This document shows positions 7,771 to 15,115 of a stretch of 64,000 nt of DNA, in pieces. Source of the DNA: Unio delphinus (taxonomy: Eukaryota > Mollusca > Bivalvia > Unionida > Unionidae); NCBI GenBank assembly GCA_029339505.1, contig JAQISU010000132.1, forward strand, positions 10,023,001 to 10,087,000, in the 5' to 3' direction. The translations under genes and the position numbers were made by a program. Under the pieces are notes generated by a model that ran no database searches, was not told where the DNA came from, and saw only the letters and a program-made list of their open reading frames with translations. Numbering within the stretch: position 1 is the stretch's first letter; each line of letters starts with the position of its first letter.

Positions 7771-8265
7771 TTAGACATAACTAAATCGAATTTTCTGTCC
7801 CGTCTTTTTTGAAATCGCAGATCGAAAAATCCCCTCTGCAACATTTCGTACTGAGGGTCCACAAATATCGAAATGCCTACCGGCGCTAGTTATTGATTGA
7901 AATATTTTTTCTTCGTTAGTTGTTGTATTCAAAGATTTCACAGGTCTCTTCCCAACCGTTTTGCATTTTCCAGTCTCTCCTCGTTTGGTATTCTCACTTT
8001 GTGTGATAGCCTGCAGATTTGATAAGGAATTGTTCTTTGGATTAGAATCGATATGATCAATAACAAAATCATCCTCAATCAATCCATTGAAACATTCATA
8101 CACGAAACGATGATTGAGATAAAATTTCTTTCCAGCGCGAAACTTCAAATACCCCATACCATTATCAGAACCAACTGGTTTCTTCAGTCTGCGGTTTCTT
8201 ACAACACCATCACTGGATGCTTCATAATTTGTGATCACAGGGTGTTGTCTGAATTCTTGGCTCAT
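7771..8265 (-). CDS. HNH homing-type endonuclease
   Basis: This 164-residue protein has an ATG at 8265. The N-terminal part (YEASSDGVVRNRR, then GYLKF) looks like the NUMOD4-type beta module found in phage and giant-virus homing endonucleases. The HNH motif follows at about residues 53-92: LNHRFVYECFNG, then VIDHIDSNPKNNSLSNLQAI with the metal-binding HID and paired Asn. The C-terminus (about 107-164, with SITSAGRHFDICGPSVRNVA) resembles a NUMOD1 DNA-binding helix-turn-helix. It would nick or cut a specific DNA site. Such genes are usually selfish passengers, and this one may be mobile within the element. No intron surrounds it. It stands free in the minus-strand block, 14 bp from the next gene. 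Confidence 0.85.
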   Translation of the reverse strand: MSQEFRQHPVITNYEASSDGVVRNRRLKKPVGSDNGMGYLKFRAGKKFYLNHRFVYECFNGLIEDDFVIDHIDSNPKNNSLSNLQAITQSENTKRGETGKCKTVGKRPVKSLNTTTNEEKIFQSITSAGRHFDICGPSVRNVAEGIFRSAISKKTGQKIRFSYV

Positions 8266-8279
8266 TCGTATACTAAATA

Positions 8280-8693
8280 CTATTTGTCTAATTCATTGTT
8301 TGGTTTAATGATTACATCACTGGAAAATCTTTCGATGTAGTCTTGAGGGGTTCTTATGATTTTATCCTTGACTCTGTCAGGGATACTGACTTTATCAGTG
8401 TCAGGGTCAGAGACTTTATCAGGGTCATAATTTCTGATTGATTGTCCATTTTTGATTCTTTTATCATAATAACGCTTCAACTCCCTGTATCGCTTTCCAC
8501 CGCAATTCAAACACAACTGCGATTTTCCCCTGACCCCAACCCCACATCGAATACAGGGTAACGGACCAAGGCTTCCACGTCGAAAGCTTTGCATATGATA
8601 CCCACAGAATTCATTTCTGCATGATTTGTTACACGGGGTTACTGATCCAATCATAAGCCACTTGCAGTGATTCATTATATATAAATTCTTCAT
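8280..8693 (-). CDS. Cys-rich zinc-ribbon protein
   Basis: This 137-residue protein has an ATG at 8693 (a second ATG, MNHCKW, is at 8675). Nine metal-ligand-type residues occur in the N-terminal half: C10, C21, C25, C30, H33, C47, C50, C61 and C64. They form treble-clef or ribbon pairs (CNKSCRNEFC, then CIRCG, then CLNCGG), followed by a basic RYRELKRYYDKR helix. This layout recurs in small proteins of Polintons and some other eukaryotic DNA viruses. A DNA-binding or regulatory role is inferred. The C-terminal half is charged and low-complexity (repeated DPDK/DPDT). It is the first gene of the minus-strand block, with its start facing the plus-strand repeat protein 24 bp away, so the two share a divergent promoter region. 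Confidence 0.55.
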   Translation of the reverse strand: MKNLYIMNHCKWLMIGSVTPCNKSCRNEFCGYHMQSFRRGSLGPLPCIRCGVGVRGKSQLCLNCGGKRYRELKRYYDKRIKNGQSIRNYDPDKVSDPDTDKVSIPDRVKDKIIRTPQDYIERFSSDVIIKPNNELDK

Positions 8694-8717
8694 TTAAATG
8701 CTTGTTTTAATTATAGC
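8694..8717. promoter_or_regulatory. Divergent intergenic region between two gene blocks
   Basis: Only 24 AT-rich bases separate the start codons of the zinc-ribbon gene (minus) and the Lys-rich repeat gene (plus). It must carry, or lie within, two back-to-back promoters for the left (structural) and right (replication) blocks. No specific motif is recognised. Confidence 0.35.
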
Positions 8718-9419
8718 ATGAGGGAATTAAGGAGAACGCCTTCGAAAAATGCTGAATTCAATATTGATAAGGAATTTAAGAGATTATTGAAAATCAATCC
8801 TAGATTTAATCTCGATAAACCCAAAAAACGTCCAATAGACGGAAACATGAAAGAGTTTAAGAGATTATTGAAAATTAATCCTAAATTTAATCTCGATAAA
8901 CCCAAAAAACGTCCAAGAGACGGAAACATGAAAGAGTTTAAGAGATTATTGAAAATTAATCCTAAATTTAATCTCGATAAACCCAAAAAACGTCCAAGAG
9001 ACGGAAACATGAAAGAGTTTAAGAGATTATTGAAAATCAATCCTAAATTTAATATCGATAGACCCAAAAAACGTAACAAGAGATTTTTGAAAATCAATCC
9101 TAGATTTAATCTCGATAAACCCAAAAAACGTCCAATAGACGGAAACATGAAGGAGTTTAAGAGATTATTGAAGATTAATCCTAAATTTAATCTCGATAAA
9201 CCAAAAAAAACGTCCAAGAGATTACCCTGGAAAGATGCTCAATTCAATCTTAATATAGTCTCTGATACACCCAAGAATAAAATTCTTGATAAAGCCATGA
9301 TTAGTAAAATCAGAGATTGTTTTAATGAATTCAAGCGTGATGGAGCATCTTATTGTTGGTCAACATTTCGAATTGATGGTGTTGTTGACGCTACCATGAA
9401 TGATGAAAAGCAGCAGTGA
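8718..9419 (+). CDS. Lys-rich repeat protein, probable N-terminal part of the polymerase gene
   Basis: The frame runs 233 codons from the ATG at 8718 to a TGA at 9417. Most of it is a tandem repeat of 27 residues (81 bp) with the core FKRLLKINPKFNLDKPKK followed by RPRDGNMKE. About six units are recognisable, one shortened, with divergent first and last units (NAEFNIDKE, DAQFNLN). The repeats are strongly basic and near-identical in DNA, so they amplified recently. The non-repeat end (about residues 175-233, ISKIRDCFNEFKRDG onward) is globular. The next open frame overlaps it by 4 bases and has no early ATG, so this frame probably continued into the polymerase before a frame change. The basic repeats could bind DNA or act in priming; that is inference. 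Confidence 0.6.
   Translation: MRELRRTPSKNAEFNIDKEFKRLLKINPRFNLDKPKKRPIDGNMKEFKRLLKINPKFNLDKPKKRPRDGNMKEFKRLLKINPKFNLDKPKKRPRDGNMKEFKRLLKINPKFNIDRPKKRNKRFLKINPRFNLDKPKKRPIDGNMKEFKRLLKINPKFNLDKPKKTSKRLPWKDAQFNLNIVSDTPKNKILDKAMISKIRDCFNEFKRDGASYCWSTFRIDGVVDATMNDEKQQ
8770..9220 (+). repeat. 81-bp in-frame tandem repeat
   Basis: About five to six copies of an 81-bp unit, with core TTTAAGAGATTATTGAAAAT followed by AATCCTAAATTTAATCTCGA. Copies at about 8855-9015 are virtually identical; one copy near 9075 is internally shortened by 18 bases. The length, divisible by three, keeps the frame. Confidence 0.85.
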
Positions 9420-9781
9420 TAATTTCACGTCTTGGGGAAAAAAGGCATTTTTTTCGAATAAAATTCCTTATCCGTGATAATGGAAAATGGATTATTAGGG
9501 ATAAATTTGAACCAATCCTCAAGAATAAAAAAACTATCACCGTGAATCAGGATTCAAAACCAGGAATTCTAACTGGAATCGACAAACCATACTACGAGAG
9601 ATCTTATCCCGTAACAGCAATCGTTTATGGGATATACCCGCTAAATGATAAACCCGATATTGCAATACTAGCACCCATGAAATATTCGTCAGGGCTTAAT
9701 TGTGTAGCAGAACGAATAATAGAACACTTCACAAATGCGTCCCGGGGAAATAAACTGACTGATCTAAGACGAAAAAAAAAT
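9416..9781 (+). pseudogene. Polymerase N-terminal region in a shifted frame
   Basis: This open segment has no ATG near its beginning; it is open from the stop at 9404 and would use GTG at 9416 only if started alone. It reads RIKFLIRDNG, later NCVAERIIEHFTNAS, then LRRKK. It ends in a run of nine A (9772-9780), where the downstream polymerase frame begins one base off. Sequence continuity across the A run (LRRKK followed by ITEWEL in the next frame) indicates a single gene disrupted by a one-base change. It could be a real mutation, programmed slippage or a homopolymer error in the assembly. The region would be the N-terminal/exonuclease part of the family-B polymerase. Confidence 0.6.
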
Positions 9782-12701
9782 AACCGAGTGGGAATTAACG
9801 GTAAAACAGCATGATGCAAAGATTTCTGATATAGCTAAATTAGAAGCATCATTAAAATTCCCAATATCAGTAACGACAATAACCGGAGAAGTATTATACG
9901 AACCGAAATATCAATCGCGAGGAGCTCCAATTGAAATTATTGATCATAACAAACACGCGTGGACACCTGCAGTAACACTATTTCCACGAGAACGAACCGT
10001 GAGATATATCCCCGAGGAATTCGTCGGAGATGTTTTCTATGAAGAGAAATTATTTGATGCTATTCATGCGTTGTGTAAAGATGATCCTGTGTCAGTGTGG
10101 TTACTTAGAAGTGATGAAGATCCCGAAATAGGATTTGATCAATTTGTAAGACCAAATGGTGAATTATATCGCGTTGAAGAATTAGATAACAGAATGAGAA
10201 AAATCGCCAATGATTTTTCACCGGAGAGTTCCCATGAAAAACTACTCACGGGTAGTTTTACTATTCCATCAGTGGTAGCTCACTTCGCAAGAGAAAAAAA
10301 CTCATGGCGTCCAACACGAAGTGATTTTCTCGAGGACGTTAAATTGAGTTGCGTCGAATTTGGTCATGGAGGACTGTGGAATACGAAATACTCACGTAAT
10401 GGTATGATTTCAATTGATATATCCGCGTGTTATCCAGGGAGTTTTCTCGGGTATGGAGAATGCTCTGAGTATTTTAAACGATTCGGACACCCCACGCATG
10501 AAATGACTCGTGTTGCGATTAATGGTCCATTGCCTGATTTTGATTTAACCGGATTCGCTCGTGTGATATCATTCGAATTCGCTACAGGGTTACATCTGTG
10601 TAGTTATGTTTGGCTCGGTAGACACCTATCTGAAAAGGCCTGGATGCCAATAGTGCTACTACGATATATGATTGATTGTGGTATGCTAATATCGTTGATT
10701 GTTTCCGAGGCTATTATATGCTATCGAGCTCAGAAAGAAGTTTGGCTACCACAACCCGATTTAGATCGTATAATCAGCGAACAGCGAAAACAATTCCCTG
10801 ATGGAAATTCTTCGAATTTTAGTGAAGAACAAATCATGAATTTGTCTAAGAAGTTATTTGAAATTAAAAAAGAACAAGCAAAAGATTTGGGACGAAGAAT
10901 AATCGGTAAATTTACCCAGGGTGGACGATACGACAATGCAAAATATTCTTCGCGGTTGATCATAGACGTCGCTGAATACGATTTTATTGTAGAGGATTTA
11001 ATGAAACAGGGAAAACTTGTATCCCGTAAGGATGCTTTTCTATCCAATGGTGAGAAAATGGGTACGGTTGTTACCTACTGTGATGGATATAATCCCCAGT
11101 ATACACATTTAAGATCATCTATGCTAGCCTATGCTTGTATTAATCTATTTTCGATAATAAATAGATTTCCAGATACCGCGGTTAGAGTGGCCACTGATTC
11201 GATGTATATACACAATAAATACAAATCAGCTGTAGCTAAATTCACAGATCCCGAGGAAGCGTGGGGGTGTTGGCGATTTAAAAAGGAGATGCTACATGAG
11301 TATTGTGAATCGGCAGACGTTGCCATGGATGATAAATATCTTTGTTGTAACCGCGCTGAAATTCAATCAGAATTTTCTCATGCACCACCGGTATCTGATC
11401 CAATATGTAGATACAAGACAGTTTATTTAAACGGTTGTGGTGGGTCAGGAAAGACAACTCGTGCAATTGAATTATTCCGTGGGAAAAATCCTACAGATTT
11501 CACAAACATGATTGTTCTAACACCGACTCACAGACTCGCCAGAGAGATGATACAGCGAGGGGTAAATGCCTGTACTTACCATAGTTTCTTTCGATGGAAG
11601 GGTGACAAATGGACTCCTGAGCGTATGGGTGATAAATTCATTCCTGAAATCATAATCTGGGATGAAATATGCACAGTGTCATTAGATGTATTACAAACAT
11701 TTCTCGAGTGGTTGTTAAACAAAAACACAAAAGTCGTCATGTGCGGTGATCACGGCCAACCACCACCATTTGTCGGTGCATCTCCACATGAATGGCTAAA
11801 GGGTTTTGTAGACTACTATGAAGAAATTACCACTGATTATAGATCACTTGATGAACAATTACGCGAGTTCAAAGCGCTAATTAGATTACAACCGGATAGA
11901 ATCCAATGCGAAATAGCGCGTGAAGTGATTTCAGAAACTCCCATGGAGGAATTTTGGGAAACATGGAGACCAAACGATTTGATAATCGCAAGTAGAAAAA
12001 TAGTCAGAGACACACTTCAGATGAAGTTATTTGAATTGCATAAAGAAAAATTTGCAACGCTTCCAGTACCCCTTTGTTATAGGCCATCGGATACACGAAA
12101 ACAGAACATTGAAGTTGATATTCCAGGACAGAGTGAAAAACAAATTCTCGTATTAAATGATATTGTGCTGGTTGATATCAGCGTCGTCGAAAATGCATTG
12201 CGTGCTAATAAATCCCCGTGGACGCTAGGATACGCAGCAACAATACATTCTTCACAGGGATTAACTATATCGGATACAATTGTTTGGATGGTGGATAATC
12301 ACATCGAATGGTCGAATTTAGTCTATCTCGCAGTATCCAGAGTACGAAAAATAAATCAACTTCGAAGAATTGTTTTCGATGATGAAATCATTGGTGACGA
12401 TAATGACACAACAATAAGTGATATTGATGTTAGCATCATTAATAAAAAAAACTCTCCGGTTACAAACAACAGGACAAAAAAAAAACAACGAGAATTTGAT
12501 ATTGATGCTAAATTAATAATTACGCTGAAACAACAACAGAATAATCACTGCGCGAGTTACAATTGTATAATGCGTTGGCAGTATTCGGATAAGGATCCTC
12601 GCCAATTTACCGTAGACAGAAAAAATAACAGTCTCGGTCATGTCAGAAACAATGTGATGTTGACTTGTCTTGAGTGCAATAGACGCAACGGCGCTAGTTA
12701 A
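9768..12701 (+). CDS. Family-B DNA polymerase fused to SF1 helicase and HNH domain
   Basis: The frame is open from 9768 to the stop at 12699-12701; no ATG marks its beginning because it continues the preceding broken frame. Residues are counted from a GTG at 9999. The polymerase palm shows motif A SIDISACYPGS (Asp140), a motif-B-like IIGKFTQGG (Lys304) and motif C VATDSMYI (Asp400). A Pif1/RecD-like SF1 helicase follows: Walker A GCGGSGKTT (479-487), Walker B IIIWDE (551-556), motif III GDHGQPPP (583-590), YRSLDEQL, HSSQGLT (750-756) and LAVSRVR (777-783). The last 60 residues are an HNH-type module: C851, C856, FTVDRKNNSLGH, C890 and C893. It would copy and unwind the element DNA. Carrying all three activities in one chain is unusual for animal Polintons. 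Its 3' end overlaps the convergent integrase gene by 8 bp. Confidence 0.83.
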   Translation, partial: DEKKITEWELTVKQHDAKISDIAKLEASLKFPISVTTITGEVLYEPKYQSRGAPIEIIDHNKHAWTPAVTLFPRERTVRYIPEEFVGDVFYEEKLFDAIHALCKDDPVSVWLLRSDEDPEIGFDQFVRPNGELYRVEELDNRMRKIANDFSPESSHEKLLTGSFTIPSVVAHFAREKNSWRPTRSDFLEDVKLSCVEFGHGGLWNTKYSRNGMISIDISACYPGSFLGYGECSEYFKRFGHPTHEMTRVAINGPLPDFDLTGFARVISFEFATGLHLCSYVWLGRHLSEKAWMPIVLLRYMIDCGMLISLIVSEAIICYRAQKEVWLPQPDLDRIISEQRKQFPDGNSSNFSEEQIMNLSKKLFEIKKEQAKDLGRRIIGKFTQGGRYDNAKYSSRLIIDVAEYDFIVEDLMKQGKLVSRKDAFLSNGEKMGTVVTYCDGYNPQYTHLRSSMLAYACINLFSIINRFPDTAVRVATDSMYIHNKYKSAVAKFTDPEEAWGCWRFKKEMLHEYCESADVAMDDKYLCCNRAEIQSEFSHAPPVSDPICRYKTVYLNGCGGSGKTTRAIELFRGKNPTDFTNMIVLTPTHRLAREMIQRGVNACTYHSFFRWKGDKWTPERMGDKFIPEIIIWDEICTVSLDVLQTFLEWLLNKNTKVVMCGDHGQPPPFVGASPHEWLKGFVDYYEEITTDYRSLDEQLREFKALIRLQPDRIQCEIAREVISETPMEEFWETWRPNDLIIASRKIVRDTLQMKLFELHKEKFATLPVPLCYRPSDTRKQNIEVDIPGQSEKQILVLNDIVLVDISVVENALRANKSPWTLGYAATIHSSQGLTISDTIVWMVDNHIEWSNLVYLAVSRVRKINQLRRIVFDDEIIGDDNDTTISDIDVSIINKKNSPVTNNRTKKKQREFDIDAKLIITLKQQQNNHCASYNCIMRWQYSDKDPRQFTVDRKNNSLGHVRNNVMLTCLECNRRNGAS

Positions 12702-13638
12702 GACCATGCGGTGGTAATTGAGTATCGTCAGGAATTACCTGTAGTTGTTGTTTAGTAAATCCTCGTTGAGGGGCAGTTGAATTCAGTTTATAGATTGCTG
12801 GTCTACCCGTAGATCGTGTTATACTAGATATCTTGTGTGCAGTAACACTCCAAATAGGATCAGTAGCCCTTTTTGTGCCACCCGCAAGCTCTCCTAGTTC
12901 GTATAAGTACCTCACAATGACATTACTACCAAGAATTGATTCTTTGAAATCTTTTTGTGGTTGTACGGGTATAGACTTTATTTTAATAGCGTTGCTAGGT
13001 TTCATGTTGATTGTTCTAGTAATCTCGTTATTGAGTGCAGTAATCACAGCTGGTAACCTTTTGACCCTTTCACGGGATCGCTTTTCTTGAATGAATTCTT
13101 TTGCGTATTGATATCCAAATAACCGCTCAGCAATCGTCCGATTAAATCGCTCGACAATGGCCTGATCGCGATGTAGCGCAGTATGCCCTCGTCGTATGGT
13201 GACATTATGATGTTTCATTGTAGATAACACTGCACCCTGAAATTCCTTGCCAGGATCAACCTGCAATAGATTTGGCCAGTGCAGAGGACCTCGTCGATAA
13301 ATCCATTCAAATGCAGAAGCAACTTCAGTGGCTGATTTTCTTTTTAACGGTTCTGCTTCTTTGTATCGACTTGCAATATCAACTACGGTTAGCGCGTATT
13401 TGTAACCACGATCATGAGGTAAAAATAATATATCAGCCTGATGAACTTCATTAGGAGCGGTCACATCAAAATGCGAGAATTGAATTTGTTTAGGCGGTGG
13501 TAGAAAAATTTGCCATAGTGCCTGTTTGGATAACCAATTAGCCGCAGTGGTTTTTTTCACTTTTGCAGCGCTAGCGAGTTTATGGACTGCTAATTTACCC
13601 CTCCAGTATCCTCTTGGGGAATAATAAATTGATTCCAT
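12694..13638 (-). CDS. RVE-type (retroviral-like) integrase
   Basis: This is the DDE integrase that inserts Polinton DNA into the host chromosome. The chosen start is the ATG at 13638 (MESIYYSPRG); a GTG six codons upstream is less likely. The N-terminal zinc-like region is short (about 1-50, with H19 and W35). The catalytic core shows Asp69 in VHQADILFLP, Asp128 in LQVDPGKEF and Glu163 in QAIVERFNRT. The D-to-E distance of 35 fits the DD35E pattern. The C-terminus (about 200-314) contains a chromo- or SH3-like stretch typical of Polinton integrases (VIVRYLYELGEL, then DPIWSVTAHKI). It lies four bases downstream of the CxxC/PLA2 gene on the same strand and converges on the polymerase gene. 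The frame is intact. Confidence 0.93.
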   Translation of the reverse strand: MESIYYSPRGYWRGKLAVHKLASAAKVKKTTAANWLSKQALWQIFLPPPKQIQFSHFDVTAPNEVHQADILFLPHDRGYKYALTVVDIASRYKEAEPLKRKSATEVASAFEWIYRRGPLHWPNLLQVDPGKEFQGAVLSTMKHHNVTIRRGHTALHRDQAIVERFNRTIAERLFGYQYAKEFIQEKRSRERVKRLPAVITALNNEITRTINMKPSNAIKIKSIPVQPQKDFKESILGSNVIVRYLYELGELAGGTKRATDPIWSVTAHKISSITRSTGRPAIYKLNSTAPQRGFTKQQLQVIPDDTQLPPHGLN

Positions 13639-13642
13639 ATTA

Positions 13643-14167
13643 TTAATTACCGGCACCTAACATCAATTTACTTTTCATAGCCGATTTTATTAAAAAGGAA
13701 GCCAATTTTTCTTTGAAGGATTTATCAGGAATAGCATTTAACGCATGAATTAATTTCACATCTGCTAGATGCCTGTGTTGCAGATTGCTGCTTTTATAAG
13801 CAACATCATGAAGGTGACAGGCCTTATCAATGGCGTTTATTGGTTCTTCACCGGGTAAGGGACTGATTTTGATCATTGAGTCTGATATCAAGTCTGGTTC
13901 CCGGTCCACAGTAGCTATATCCTGGAAGGTGCTTTTCTCCGGGGTACTTTGCCCATGGGGTTCCAGGGAGCTTTGCCAATTTGGCTGCGATATCACCTCC
14001 TCGTTTTTTTTAAAATCCTTGATTTTATCAAGGGAAACAAATCTAAATTTCTTTGTACTACATTGCACGCATTTACCAGAAAGCGCTGATCTGTTATTTT
14101 TAGTTGTAACCGTCGTCACATCATTTGTGCTAGTACGCGTTTTACACTTCACACAATATAGATCCAT
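13643..14167 (-). CDS. CxxC zinc ribbon fused to phospholipase A2-like domain
   Basis: This 174-residue protein has an ATG at 14167. The N-terminus is a two-knuckle ribbon, YCVKCKTRT (C5, C8) and KCVQCSTKKFRF (C33, C36), as in the DUF5679 class. After a Ser/Gln/Pro linker comes a PLA2-like core: PLPGEEPINAIDKACHLHDVAY with the His120-Asp121 dyad and Tyr124, then HLADVKLI with Asp136. Related cores occur in parvovirus capsid proteins and adintoviruses, where they help virions cross endosomal membranes. The usual calcium-loop glycines are replaced by LPGEEP, so activity is uncertain. The end (KLMLGAGN) is Gly-rich. Its start codon is only 5 bp from that of the divergent ATPase gene, and its stop is 4 bp from the integrase start, suggesting one minus-strand transcript with the integrase. 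Confidence 0.78.
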   Translation of the reverse strand: MDLYCVKCKTRTSTNDVTTVTTKNNRSALSGKCVQCSTKKFRFVSLDKIKDFKKNEEVISQPNWQSSLEPHGQSTPEKSTFQDIATVDREPDLISDSMIKISPLPGEEPINAIDKACHLHDVAYKSSNLQHRHLADVKLIHALNAIPDKSFKEKLASFLIKSAMKSKLMLGAGN

Positions 14168-14172
14168 AATTT

Positions 14173-14844
14173 ATGTATAGAGATATGGATATAATTGATT
14201 CTTCAGCGACTAAAACAAGAGAACCAATTAAGCATCATGCAGCGCTACCAAACTCTATCCGGATGATTATAATCGGGCCATCTGGATCCGGTAAAACGCA
14301 ATTGTTGCTCAATTTAATAATGAGATGGATGACGTGGGACAAGTTGTATTTAATTGCCCCTAGCGTAGATGATCAACGATGTTATGAAGTGCTAAAAGAT
14401 TTTAACGAGAATGCATCAGAAATTAAGGGTGAGAACGCCATTGAATTTATAACCGATATCGATGAAGCACCGAGTATTGATGATATTGATGGAGATATTA
14501 GCAATTTAGTCGTATACGACGATATAATGTTGGATAAACAAAAAAATCCTGCTAGGATCTTTTCCAGAGGCAGGCATAAAAACACTGACGTGATATATGT
14601 CACTCAACGCTACACTCAGGTTCCAAAAGTCATCAGAGATAACTGCAATATTCTTGCTGTATTCAACGGAGTTGATACTCATACTCTTAGAAATATATGG
14701 CAGACATGGTGTTCTGATATGGACTTCAATCAATTTAAAAATTTCTTTAGTCATGCTCAGTCGACTCCGCACGGATTCGCAACAATAAATCTACATGATC
14801 CTCGGACACGATATCGTATCGGACTGGATCAAATATTCGGTTAA
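14173..14844 (+). CDS. A32-like/FtsK-HerA packaging ATPase
   Basis: This 223-residue protein has an ATG at 14173. Walker A is GPSGSGKT (residues 35-42) after the beta strand RMIII. Walker B is NLVVYDD (111-117). RGRHKNTDVIYVTQRY (132-147) is the arginine plus sensor-Gln strand typical of Polinton and NCLDV genome-packaging ATPases. Length and motif spacing match the family. It would drive DNA into the preformed capsid. It is the rightmost gene of the element and is divergent from the CxxC/PLA2 gene, with 5 bp between start codons, leaving no room for separate promoters outside coding sequence. The frame is intact. Confidence 0.93.
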   Translation: MYRDMDIIDSSATKTREPIKHHAALPNSIRMIIIGPSGSGKTQLLLNLIMRWMTWDKLYLIAPSVDDQRCYEVLKDFNENASEIKGENAIEFITDIDEAPSIDDIDGDISNLVVYDDIMLDKQKNPARIFSRGRHKNTDVIYVTQRYTQVPKVIRDNCNILAVFNGVDTHTLRNIWQTWCSDMDFNQFKNFFSHAQSTPHGFATINLHDPRTRYRIGLDQIFG

Positions 14845-15115
14845 AATCATTTATTATTTTTTGTTAACCCAGAACTGAAAGTTCAGCAGCAGAGAGGGTG
14901 GATGACCACATCGTTGCGAGCAAAATTGATTAAAAAATCGTAAAATCTCCGTTTTTGCAAAAATGGAGACTTTTTTTTTTGGTTAAATGAGATTTTGTTG
15001 GAAGCCTTATATTTTGCTTGAAAACATGATCTGTAGGCCATATTTTGCTCGAAAACATGATCTGTGAGCCTTATTTTTGCTTGAAAACGTGGTCTGTTCA
15101 CCCTCTCTGCTGCTC
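14845..15115. repeat. Right-end structured region of the Polinton
   Basis: Past the ATPase stop no gene is seen. A 16-bp perfect inverted repeat, AGCAGCAGAGAGGGTG at 14885-14900 and its complement at 15099-15114, encloses about 200 bases. Inside lie three 32-bp direct repeats (15004-15035, 15036-15067, 15068-15099) with the core TTTTGCTTGAAAACATGATC. A hairpin at 14946-14969 (TCTCCGTTTTT pairing with AAAAATGGAGA) is followed by ten T. This could be subterminal or terminal repeat DNA of the element, or a transcription end. Without the left end, terminal inverted repeats cannot be proven. Confidence 0.55.
14946..14980 (+). terminator. Hairpin followed by T10
   Basis: The stem TCTCC-G-TTTTT / AAAAA-T-GGAGA (one G:T pair) has a two-base loop and is followed by ten T (14971-14980), about 100 bp past the ATPase stop. 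It resembles a transcription-stop hairpin, but such signals are not established for eukaryotic Polintons. Confidence 0.3.

Larger units (their letters stand above)
1..15115. mobile_element. Integrated Polinton/Maverick (adintovirus-like) element, left end outside window
   Basis: This is a compact block of closely packed genes on both strands with almost no non-coding DNA, in sharp contrast to the rest of the window. It contains the defining Polinton set: RVE integrase (DD35E), family-B polymerase, A32-like packaging ATPase, adenain-type cysteine protease and double-jelly-roll capsid protein. Several smaller virion-type proteins accompany them. Such elements are large self-synthesising DNA transposons related to adintoviruses. 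The right border is placed just after the inverted repeat ending at 15114, because coding capacity and composition change there. The left terminus, and therefore the terminal inverted repeats and the 6-bp target duplication, cannot be checked. Most frames are intact, the polymerase region excepted, so the insertion appears fairly recent. Confidence 0.9.

Noticed and set aside
8711..9217. 168-codon minus-strand frame with repeated Leu/Asn-rich units
   Set aside because: It is the exact antisense of the 81-bp repeat; the plus-strand frame has an ATG, fits the gene block and gives a plausible basic protein.
1..15115. Free adenovirus or adintovirus genome contaminating the assembly
   Set aside because: An RVE integrase is present and the block is continuous with host DNA carrying an intron-bearing animal gene, so integration is the simpler reading; a chimeric assembly cannot be fully excluded without reads across 15.1 kb.
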